NCBI GenBank assembly: GCA_918807975.1
Contig: OU964918.1
Coordinates: 41,152,477 to 41,216,476, forward strand
Length of the DNA: 64,000 nt
From: Aplidium turbinatum
Lineage: Eukaryota; Chordata; Ascidiacea; Aplousobranchia; Polyclinidae
Direction: 5' to 3'
Position numbers and translations under genes: made by a program. The notes under the pieces are model-generated. The model saw nothing but the letters and a program-made list of their open reading frames with translations. It made no database searches and was not told where the DNA came from. Below, one piece after another: positions 1 through 10,036 of the stretch (position 1 is the stretch's first letter; each line of letters starts with the position of its first letter).

Positions 1-266
1 AAAATCAGTATTATTCAAGAAGGAGTAGATTACCTGACTCTAACTGACTATTTTATGCATGAAGCCTAACCCTTTCTAAAAGTTACTGATAAGTGGCACA
101 TGAAAACAGATGTGTAGTGGTGTCAGGCCTAACTGTCCAATTTTGCAAAGAGACATTGAGGTTAATCTGGTATTAAAAAATGATTGCCTACTGTATTTTA
201 ATCATTATGTAATACTGTAGGCCTATATACTATAGCCTAACTAACCAAATATAGAGCTTTGCAAAA

Positions 267-362
267 GGGTGCAACCTATTTCGTCCCTTGAACACTTCGT
301 ACCCCGATTTCAGAGGACGAAATCAGAGTACGAATTGTTCAGGGACGAAATAGGTTGCATTC
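267..362. mobile_element. 96-bp palindromic MITE with 9-bp target duplication
   Basis: The ends are inverted repeats (GGGTGCAACCTATTTCGTCC against its complement). They are flanked by the direct repeat TTTGCAAAA at 258-266 and 363-371. A 9-bp duplication fits Mutator-like elements, but the family is inferred from duplication length only. A relative of one arm, with tandem AGTTCGTACCCT units, lies near 18196-18255. Confidence 0.7.
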
Positions 363-584
363 TTTGCAAAACACATTTATGTTATGTGCTGTAGAATAGA
401 AATTATTAATGCTATTTATTAACCAAAACATACAATTTTGCAACATTACAATTTTGCTTACCCTATTGTACGGTACGGTAACTCCCTAAAACAGTAATTC
501 TGTTCATTTATAGCTTTTCTACTTGTACAATATTACAGTTCAAGGTGAAATTCTGCTCCAGTATTATAAGATTTTTTATGCAAT

Positions 585-3500
585 ATGGGATACTATTGTT
601 GTGCTCCAGGGTGCAAAGTTGGTAATCGTGCGTTTAAAAGAACTGGGGAAAAAGTTTCAATGTTTCGATTTCCAGCAGATCCTGAATTGCGTAAGGCTTG
701 GATTAGAGCTATATCCAGGGAAAATTTAACTGTGACACCACACACAAGAATTTGTAATAAGCATTTCTACGGAGATGATTTTGAAACAACATCAATCGAT
801 AGCCACTTAGATCGCCAACAACGCAGAGAGTCTGCGAAACTTAATCAGCCACGGTTGAAGCCATCAGCTGTGCCTCGCATTTTTGCTGGCCTGCCTCACT
901 ATCTGACAAAACCGGCTCCAGTAAAGCGCTCAACTTCTGCTGCAACTGCCACAGAAAGACTGAAAAAAGACAAAGCTAAACTTCAAGATCAAAATGAAGA
1001 ATTTCTGTTGCAAGACTCTTGTTGTGATTTGGGTTCTTTAAAAGATAAACTCAATGAAGTGGTTATTCCTTCTGGATATATCAAATTGTTAAAAGAATCT
1101 TCTTTGGAATTCCACTTTATAACATATAACAATGGCAGCCACATTTCTCCTCAGTTAATGGCATCTTTGGTGGTAGGGGAAACTTTAGATGTGCATGCAT
1201 TTGTATGTTCTATTTCTGTGCCACAAGAAACATTTCAGCATCTGATGAGCTCCGATTCATTAAGCAAAGTATCAGAGCTTTGCAATATTCTGGCATTCTG
1301 CAAAAACCTTATAGAATCACCAAGTGGTAACAATAGTAAGACTTTTGCCAAGTCGGCTGTTGCAGCCCTTGAGCAATGCAAAGCAAACCTGGAAGAAAAC
1401 GAAAGCCAAGATGAAGGTTTACCCCTAATTCAATTTGTGTCCGAGCAACTTCAGTTGTTGTACATAGATAAAAATGGCCGACGGTATTCACCCAGGTTAC
1501 TAACCATGTCGTTTCTGTGGCAGCTCACTAGCAACTCACTATACAAAAAGCTTAGTGAGTTTTTTATACTGCCATCAGTCAGAAGACTTCAGCAAGTTTC
1601 GAGTGATTGTAATGTAGAGACTAAATCTATAGATTTGCAATACCTGAAGCAACGAACTGTCGACTTATCTGAAGGAGAAAAAATGGTAACCTTGCTTATT
1701 GATGAGGTATACACTGCACAAAGGGTTGAATATTGCAATGGCGCTTTCATTGGATTAACAGAGGAAGGCCAACGAGCGAAAACCGTGTTGACATTTATGG
1801 TGCAATCAGTATGTAAAAAATATAAAGATGTTGTGTGCCTGGTGCCAATTGAAAAGATAAGTACACAGCTGCTTCGAACCTTCTTTAACAAAGTGATGCA
1901 ATCTCTAGATGAAATTTTCTTTGTTGTTGCTATATCTGTTGACAATCATGTGTGCAATAGGTAAGCTTATAATATGCTTGATGACAACTATCTATAGCAA
2001 ATTTAATAGGATTACAGGGTGTTTCAAAAATTTAACACCATTAACCTTTAATATGTATTAAAATCAAGGTTGTGAAAAATCCTATGTTTATGGGTTTTTT
2101 TACAACAATGATTTCAAAGGTAAATGGTGTCAGATTTTTTTAAACACCCTGTCACGTATTATATTTTAATCCTATTTCAATATTGTTTTTCACAACCCGT
2201 CCATAAAACAGAATTTTTAAAAATGTGAAAATAGAAGAAATGCTGTTCAGAATTGTTGTTAAACCTTGATTATCATTTTATAATAACATGCTAAAGCATT
2301 AGGCTATTGTTTTCACATTCAATCAAAGTCCAACCGGTTTTATGATATCTGAAAATTTTTTGCAAAAAAATTGGACTGCAAATGGTTAAAATGTAATAGT
2401 TTTTATACAAACAATTTCTGCACTAAAGTCCCAATATGGAGAAAAGTTACAAGTTTATTGCAAACTGTTTTTCGCCAGTTTTTTTTTTTGGCTGACAAAA
2501 CTGAAACAACCTCGATTGAAAGAAGTGGTGTCACGTTTTTTGAAACATCTTGTCTATTGAATGAAACTGGTTTAATATTACATGCTAAAATTTATGTGTG
2601 ATTTATAATGGGTTATGCATTTTCAGGAAGTTGTTTATGGATTTATGTGGAAGCAATAAGCTCTCAAACAGCATTGCACACCCTTCAAGGAATGGAGAGC
2701 GTTTATTTCTCTTGTTTGACTTCACCCACAACTTTAAAAACATTTTTAACAATTTTGTGAATAAGAAGCGATTCCACATTCCTCATATTTCTGGTGCTGA
2801 ACATATTTTGGGAGAGCAATGCACAGCTGAATTTGCACATATAAAGCGCTTGTACACTCTTGAAGAGCATAAACCTCTGAAAGTAGCATTTGCACTGAAG
2901 AAGGCATCACTTAACCCAAGCAATATTGCCCGCACCTCACCTCTACACGCTTTAAGTAAGTACAGTAGCTTTTGTAAGCAGGGCTCAAATGAAGATCCTC
3001 CCCGGTCCTTTGGAGTGATGATGATCGCCCCTACAAAGGTTGACTCAAACTTAACTTCCCTCTCCCCCAGAAAATGGTCACGGGATCTTCAGTTGATCCT
3101 TCAACCCTATGCAGGCTACATTTTCACATTATTTAGTCATCTAACTTGTTTTAGTTTGTATAAGAAAATTACATTATATATTTATTGTATCATAAAACAA
3201 TGAAAACTATTAATACTACAAAAAGTGCTCAATGCCAAGCAAAAAGGCAAAGCAGAGCGAATTAAATCAAATATAGTTATTATTATTTGAAGCCTTTACA
3301 AATTGTTTCACCTATCGGATCATCAGAAGGTCTTATTCAAATAGATTCTATTTGAATAAGACCTTCTGATGATCCGATAGGTGAAACAATTTGTAAAGGC
3401 TTCAAATAATAATAACTATATTTGATTTATTGTATCATATATATATAATCCAGAAATTGATTGCAGCAGTTGCAATTCATATATATATATAATTTTGGTT

Positions 3501-5071
3501 TTTCACTTGCAGGTGTGTTTAGTGAATCCACCGTAAATGGACTTCTTATGTATGCTGACACCAATCCGGGCTTTAAGGAAACTGCCAAATTTCTCCAATT
3601 CATCTGCAATGTTTGGAAGGTGATGTCTGTCAAAACACCATTCAAAGGTATATTTTCCAAGTGTGATTAATATTTTTAAATATAGCCAGTCGTTACGGCA
3701 CGTCGGCACAGGTTACTAGTTTTCTCTGGGCATATTTTCTGTACAGTTTATGCACAACTTTTTAGAAAGCTGCACAAAGATTTTTTGCAATTGAAGTAAA
3801 ACATTTGGATTTTTTCCTAGAATTTTATTACTTTTTTGTACAAATGACCTAGTTGTTACTTACAGAGTAAGTTTAGAAGCTCATTGAAAAATCAATCTGA
3901 TTATGTTTTGAATTTTGAGACTAAAAGATGCAAAAATGCACACGGCCTTGCACTTGGTATACAGGGAACCTTTACTTTAGAACTCTAACCAGCCTTCACT
4001 ATTTTTAACAACTTTTATATATATATTTCAGGCATGGCAAAAAATGATGAGATGTGTATGCCAATGAAGTTCACTTCAACGGAAGAAGAAAAACCTGCAA
4101 ATTTACGCTTTCTTAAGTCAGCAAAGGATATTTTAGTGAAATGGCAGCAATCCGGCACTTCTGGGCTTACAGACCAAACATTCCTAGCATGCATTCAAAC
4201 CATGTCTGCAATGCCTGAACTTGCTCAATACTTGCACGACAAGATTGGATTGAAGTATGTGTTACCGGGAAAATTTACCTCTGATCCAATCGAAGGCCGT
4301 TTCGGGTGGTACCGCCAGGTTAGTGGAGGAAACTTTTTTATGTCCATAAAGCAACTGCTTGAGGCAGAAAAGAAAATACGCAAGTTGAGTTTGCTTCAAC
4401 AACATGGCATACTGGCTGCATCCAAATTATGTTCGCTTGACTCTATTTCTCTGGGAAGCGGAAAGCTTATTAATGCAGACAGCTCCATTGTTTCTTGGCT
4501 CGAAAGGTTTTTCTCAGAGGTAACACTTGATGATTTGTCGGAGACAGATGCAAATGTGGCATATTTTGTGAGTGGCTACATTGCAAGAAGTATATCCCGA
4601 AGACGACGGTGTTCGCCCTGTAAAGTTCTGTTGGTAAAAAGTGATGACTGCCCAGCCCCAACATGTGAATCTGAAGAGCATGTGAAATTGTTTGAAATTG
4701 CCAATCGAGGTGGTCTGTCTGTCCCAACAGAATTTTGTTTTTCTGCAACAACATTGGCTGTTCACTATTACAGTGCAGTGATATCTGATTATAATGCAAA
4801 AGAGAAGTTGTGGACTGCACCAAACCAGCGCTCCGTGTTTATACGAGCCCTGAAAAAGATAGTGGAGGCGTCGAACGTTTACAGAGGTGCATTCAAACAG
4901 ATGTGTTCTGCAGGCCACTCAAATTTCGAACTTATTCTTCAAACAGCATTTAATTGTTTTGCTAAAAATGAGTTGAAACGTTTTAATGCACCTGGACGTG
5001 AGGAACCAGAGAAAACGGCCCGGAAAGTACGAAAACTTACCAGTGGCAGTGGTACAAAAACTGCATCATGA
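585..5071 (+). CDS. THAP domain P-element-like transposase, four exons, apparently intact
   Basis: I predict exons 585-1960, 2627-2955, 3513-3647 and 4032-5071. Every intron has GT-AG ends, and the exons join without a frame break to 2880 nt, about 959 residues; human THAP9 is about 900. Residues 1-100 form a THAP zinc finger (C5, C10, W39, C57, H60, AVP box at 95-97), followed by a basic, coil-like stretch to about 140. The P-transposase catalytic blocks follow: LLIDEV (D373), VDNH (D453) and SDPIEGRFG (E701). These are candidate RNase H-fold acidic residues by analogy with the Drosophila P transposase. The predicted role is DNA binding through THAP, then strand cleavage and transfer in the nucleus. 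Intron 2 carries a palindromic MITE. I found no convincing terminal repeats, so either a recent transposon or a domesticated THAP9-like gene is possible. Exon edges are predictions without transcript support. Confidence 0.85.
3262..3429. repeat. 168-bp near-perfect palindrome in P-like gene intron 2
   Basis: Two arms of about 82 nt are separated by the spacer ATT and differ by only one extra A in the left arm. The outer ends read TAAATCAAATATAG and its complement. It lies wholly between exons 2 and 3 of the transposase gene, so it would form a strong hairpin in the pre-mRNA. It is probably a foldback MITE; no clean target duplication was seen. Confidence 0.75.
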
Positions 5072-5152
5072 CTTACATTAATTAGAAATTTAGGAAAGCC
5101 ACGGACCCTTTAGCCCCCCTGCTACGTCTATGGTTATTTTACCGGTACTAGT
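5072..5152. other. Short spacer with possible hAT end
   Basis: Between the P-like gene and the LTR fossil. It contains a TAGCCCCCCTGCTACGTCTATG-like stretch resembling hAT MITE ends, but no partner end was found. Confidence 0.2.
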
Positions 5153-5247
5153 TGTAATGTATTGGAACCGCACCGTTGCACTCTTAATTTTGTGTGGGAA
5201 TTCGCCCTTGCCAGTGTCCCGCGTTTTGCTTTACGCGCTTTTCATGA

Positions 5248-6170
5248 GAGCAAGTCTTTTAGGCGCAGACAGTTAGGCGCCAGTCAAATAGGCGCGCACA
5301 CTGTGGTCTGTGGCGTCTGGATATTTAGGTGTGGAGCACTGTGGCGCCCGTTCATTTAGGTGCTATTCCTAGTAAAGTCTGCAGATTGTATCAGCTTGGC
5401 ATGTAGGGCAATGCTTTTCACACAAAATGTTGTATTGAACAGAAAAACATAATGTTTTTTAATGCGCGTGTTCGGCACTTATTTGTTGTTAGTCCAGGTT
5501 TGCGGCGGCGAAAGCTTTATCAATAAATTATTCAAGTTTGCGAACATAACTGAGTTCACTTTTAGTGAGTCAAATAATAACTACCGGTACACTAAACATC
5601 AGTAAAAAATATACCGTAGTCTATATTCAAGCGGGTGGTAGGCTTGAGTGAAGAGTAGCCTAACTTAGTTTTCCATCAAAACCCCGACTAGGTTTAATAA
5701 CGAGCAAAGTCGCACCATTATGCTTGCAACTTGTAGGCAGGGTTCATAATGCTCTATGGAAATGTATTATTATTCATGTTGTAAAGCGTTGTCTCATACG
5801 TAGCCTACTCGCAATACGACCAGTCGACCAATCCATCCCGAGTAAAAGTAATTGCGAAAGATAACAGATTAAGTAAAGTTCCATCTGGCTGCAACCTGTG
5901 TTCAGGATGCATTGCAAATGTCCTGTGGAGATGTGCTAACACCAAGAGTAGTAGAGCGTTGTCTGGCACCTCATCTCCACACGCGCATTAACAAAACAAC
6001 ATATGTTTCTAACCAATGTAACATTATATGTGAAAAGCATTGCCCTACATGCCAAGCTGATACAATCTGCAAACTTTACTAGGAATAGCACCTAAATGAA
6101 CGGGCGCCACAGTGCTCCGCACCTAAATATCCAGACGCCTAACTGTCTGCGCCTAAAAGACGTGGACCCC
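5248..6170. mobile_element. Foldback element inserted in the 5' LTR
   Basis: About 920 bp, flanked by the 9-bp direct repeat TTTTCATGA (5239-5247 and 6171-6179); the uninterrupted sequence is present in the 3' LTR. Arms of about 160-200 bp are inverted copies and contain several spaced relatives of TTAGGCGC (TTTAGGCGC, GTTAGGCGC, AATAGGCGC, TTTAGGTGC). A 9-bp duplication and long inverted repeats fit a Mutator-like or foldback MITE. It has no coding capacity. Confidence 0.8.
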
Positions 6171-6529
6171 TTTTCATGACGTCATAATTGGTCGCCTTTA
6201 GGCTTTCTTGACAGTGTTGTGCTATTTCTTCTTACATTCTGACATTTATTACATTATTACAATTATAAGTTCAATCGACTTAGTGTCGGAGTCATGTTGT
6301 AGTTGTCGAAGTCTGTGCAACATTACATGGTGTCAGAGATGGATTCGATGCAAGCAACAAAGTCAGAGATGAATTTCCAACAAGGAAATGTTGCAGATAA
6401 TTTTAAAAAGTGGAGGCAGATGGTCGAGTTAACGTTCAAATTTGCGAATTTTTGTGATAGTAGGAAAACTAATCACCGAACGTCTAGGCCATTATACCCG
6501 CAGTCAAATCTAGAAGAATGCAGCTACTT

Positions 6530-6645
6530 GTTGCTGCTGATGAAAACGCTATTGCTGATGAAAGCGTTGCTGCTGATAAAAATGTTATTGCTGATAAAAG
6601 CGTTGCTGCTGATGAAAACGTTATTGCTGAATGCTGATGAAAACG
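6530..6645. repeat. 18-bp tandem repeat inside LTR fossil
   Basis: Imperfect copies of a GCTGATGAAAACGTTATT-like unit, about six in a row, within the remaining interior of the LTR element. Confidence 0.65.
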
Positions 6646-7277
6646 TTGCTGTAGATGATTTTAACGACGAGCCCAATGTGCCATGTAAAAATAATATACC
6701 AGCACCGTGTACTACCCGTTCTGGCCGGATAGTGAAGCCGCCTGATAGATATGGTGTTTGTGTAACTTGAATCGTTTTGTATGTATAGTGATACGTGGAG
6801 ATTTCGTGTTGTGCATCATGCATACAATGTAGACTTGTGCTGTTATCGGAGTTTGCACAACGAGAGTATACGAACTATAAGTTTAATGCTTGCTGTTCAC
6901 TTTGAGTCACTGGAAAATTGTGTAGTAAACGTGACATCGTTATTGCATCTGCAGTTAATAGTGTACTCCACTCCATAATTTTAATCTGTTTGTGTATCGA
7001 TAGATAGTTCCTTTCTTTCTTCAGACAAAGGGGAATGTAATGTATTGGAACCGCACCGTTGCACTCATAATTGTGTGTGGGAATTCGCCCTTACCAGTGT
7101 CTCGCATTTTACTTTGCGCGCTTTTCATGACGTCATAATTGGTCGCCTTTAGGCTTCCTTGACAGTGTTGCACCATTCTTTTTACATTCTGACATTTATT
7201 ACGTTATTATAATTATAAGTTCAATCGACTTAGTGTCGGAGTCATGTTGTAGTTGTCGAAGTCTGTGTAACATTACA

Positions 7278-7740
7278 CTAGCAAGCTCCTACTTATTCCT
7301 TGTTGTTTGCAATTAATTTTGACAAAGTACTTGAAAAGATAGAAATCGTTTAAATTTGCATAACGTTAGAAATAACTAATTTATTTGGTCGATATGCGTT
7401 GTATTTAATGTGCTGGCGTTATTTTATCATAGAACTTTACATATTTCTTGATTTTACAATTGTTTTTTAACAACGTAACTGAAGATGCAAGTCGTTTACA
7501 CATGCGAAACGTTGGAAATAAAACAGAGAAGATGTCAGTCACTTGTATATTGCAAAACGTTAATCATCATTGTGCTTATATGGTAACTGCAGGCTTTGCA
7601 AATAGCTTAGAAAAGCAATGGCTTTTATTGCGACAACGTCGTACCTTCAGTTGGCGCCTCGTATTTGTAGTTTCGCATCCCTGAATGTTTAGGTATCCCT
7701 GGCTTTCCCTAACCCTACTTTTTTTGAAAAACTCTTGTGC
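7278..7740. other. No recognisable feature
   Basis: AT-rich sequence between the LTR fossil and the SINE remnants. The short open frame at 7448-7684 has no family signature or splice context. Confidence 0.4.
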
Positions 7741-7754
7741 ACCGCAAAAATTAA

Positions 7755-7858
7755 TTTAAAGAAAAAAAATGTGACTTCGACGGGCGTCGAATCCTCGTTC
7801 TCACGAACACTAGGCAGAGAATAAAACCACTGAACCAACCGTGCCAACGAGAAACTGT
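7755..7858 (-). repeat. tRNA-Gly-like SINE head or tRNA pseudogene
   Basis: Read on the minus strand it resembles the 5' half of tRNA-Gly(GCC): TGGTTCAGTGG as A box, ATTCTCTGCC around a GCC anticodon, and GGATTCGACGCC as B box. The stems do not pair well enough for a working tRNA. It is probably a SINE head or a decayed tRNA. Confidence 0.45.
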
Positions 7859-7939
7859 TGCATTCACACGGTTTTAATACAAACTTTTACCGAAATATGT
7901 AAATGAGACAGAGAGTACCGTAGGTGGGAAAAAAAATTT

Positions 7940-8152
7940 CGCGGCCCGGTCACCGAAATTCGCAGAGTGAAGTTTCCGATTGTTGGAAGTCTTGTTGCCG
8001 GGGAATTATTCCATCCATGAGATGCTGCTGAATGGAAAGCAGTCCTTAATGTGCGTTGCTCAAGCGCACGCCCTGAGAGTCGAACCAGCGCCGCTTGATC
8101 TTAAAGCTTCTTCGTTCAAGTGACGAGTAAACCAATTGAGCTATCGGGGCGG
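7940..8152 (-). repeat. tRNA-derived SINE, copy 1
   Basis: The minus strand begins with a tRNA-like head, GCCCCGATAGCTCAATTGG (A box), with GGTTCGACTCTC (B box) about 60 nt downstream. A unique body follows, ending in a GGTCACCG-like stretch. A second copy of the head and the whole body lies at 49663-49876, so this is a dispersed family with a pol III promoter and not a single tRNA gene. Confidence 0.75.
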
Positions 8153-10036
8153 GATAAATCCACAAAATTCATGTGAAATTTTATTTATTGCGGTACCGTA
8201 CAACTTTTAACTTGTAGATAGGAGAACAAATCGAAAAAAGGCAATATAGTATGCTATGCGTACAAAGCAAATGTACAGGTCTATGCAAAAAATAGTCAAA
8301 TACACGATAGTAAAGTTAAAAGTGGATAATTCTGAAACCATGTGATAACACTATTGTATGTTGAAGTAAAAGACAGCAAGTCACTAACAAGTTGTAAGTA
8401 ACCTGGGCATACACCAAATAAGTCCATGTTTAGGCAGACGCCAAATCCCGGTCATGTTTGCGAAATCACCACAAAACATCATTGTTTGTGAGTCGGAAAA
8501 AAGGAGTATGTTAACTTACAATGAATCCGAGTTAAGTTAGATATCCACAAAACAGACGACCATAAATATTATTAACGATTGCATCATCGTCCACCAAACG
8601 GAGTAGAAGCTTAGATTCTACCAAATATGACTACCAGAGCACTTTGGAAAGATATCAACCTGAGGTGGTAAAACGATAGTCCCAAGTAGATGGAGGCTCA
8701 AACGACAACCCTCAAAGCAAGGTTGTTGTCATAGTAACTGGAAACATGGCCTTTCAAAACAAAATAAAAATTGGATAGAGAATAGAGATATTTGGAGAAG
8801 ATCGGCGGGCCAGGTAGCAACATCGATTAACCGTTGAAGTTATGATGGAAGGAAATAGATACCGTGTAAGAAAGAGAAGTTGAACACAATTGACGGCATA
8901 TCTTCGAATAGGAGATGCACATGATGATGAAGAAGAGGCCTATGACTTTCTTAACTGTCAAAATCTTCACATGATCTTTATAAATACACGTGTAAACTCA
9001 ACCTGGCATAAAACACAACGTTGTTCAGCTGCCATGGACGCCGTATTAAAGTGATTTGACATTTTCATTAATTTGTTAAATCAAATAACTGATCCATGCA
9101 CTGACACTTCATCAAGTTCCTAACAAAATGACACGTGAAAAAAGAGATACTGAGAACAGCTCGGGCAAGGATAGGGGATAAACTTGTAGTTGCGGTTAAA
9201 CAAACGTATGCAAGTCGCTGTCCTCAGAACCACCGTTCAGAACACGAACAATGAAAACGTTTGATCGGAAGCAAGCTCACAGTGCTGTTTCCTGTGTACA
9301 GGCAGTACGCATAACACACAAGCAAAAAGAAACACTAGGATTCACATACAGTGGGCTGCGTTGTAATTTTATCAGAGAAACAACAGCAGCGTTGACATGG
9401 AGGGTACTTTTGGATCTGGAAAGATTTCAGAAGCCCGTAACTTTTCAAATGGGCCAAGAACTTGAAGAATCCCCCTCGTATTCGTTGCATGTAATGCGCT
9501 TTTCTTAGAAGTGTCTGATTCGAAGGATCTCATTCGTACCGGACCCAAATTATTCTCTCAACGATCCTGTGCAAAATCAGCAGCGAGAATACATAAAACG
9601 AGTATTTCTGAATCATTGTAAAATCGCAAAAACAAAATGATGAACTTGGCTTCATCAAAAAAAGAATGGTAGACTACTTTTGTCTAGCAATGTATTTTGC
9701 CGGCAAGTTACAATAAAGATTTTTTAAAGTATTATCACTTTCATCGTTCTGTGTAGTGAGTTTGGCACAAAATAAACAACAATGCAAACTTTAACGCAAG
9801 AATCCTAACCTCACTTGATAAATACGTCTACTGCGCATAAACATAGTGAGCTTAAACATGATAGGAAAGTACTGTACTATACGCATTTCTAAAAAGAACC
9901 AACATAAATCATTCAAATAGAGTACTCTTCAAACTTCTCGAATAAGCCACGTAACAAATAATTGAATTGAATTTTAAATCACAACGCAAAAAATACAGCA
10001 CCATTGATGAAGGAAAAGGCGCTTGACACAGACGAA
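8153..10036. other. Intergenic, nothing firm
   Basis: No supported gene. The open frame at 9251-9508 has no recognisable motif. A long 3' untranslated region for the minus-strand chloride channel may extend into this DNA, but no clear polyadenylation signal was seen on that strand close to the stop. Confidence 0.4.

Larger units (their letters stand above)
5153..7277 (+). mobile_element. Broken Ty3-like LTR retrotransposon fossil
   Basis: The 5' LTR spans 5153-6327 and is enlarged by a nested foldback. The 3' LTR spans 7036-7277 (242 bp). Both begin TGTAATG and end CATTACA, and the flanks CTAGT/CTAGC fit a 5-bp target duplication. A primer-binding-like TGGTGTCAGAG follows the 5' LTR, and a purine-rich tract (AAAGGGGAA) precedes the 3' LTR. 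Only about 0.7 kb of interior remains: an 18-bp tandem repeat region at about 6530-6645 and a short stretch resembling the integrase tail of Ty3-type elements (TRSGRIVKPPDRY). Most of gag-pol is gone. By eye the LTRs differ at roughly 5-7% of positions, so the insertion is not recent. Confidence 0.85.

Noticed and set aside
6303-6770. Open frame as an independent protein-coding gene
   Set aside because: It spans the LTR end, a tandem repeat and the remnant interior of the LTR fossil. It is not a gene.
7755-7858. Functional tRNA-Gly gene on the minus strand
   Set aside because: A and B boxes and a GCC anticodon are visible, but acceptor and T stems do not pair. Kept only as a tRNA-like remnant.
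9251-9508. Plus-strand 85-codon frame as a gene
   Set aside because: No recognisable motif, weak coding character, and no partner exons.
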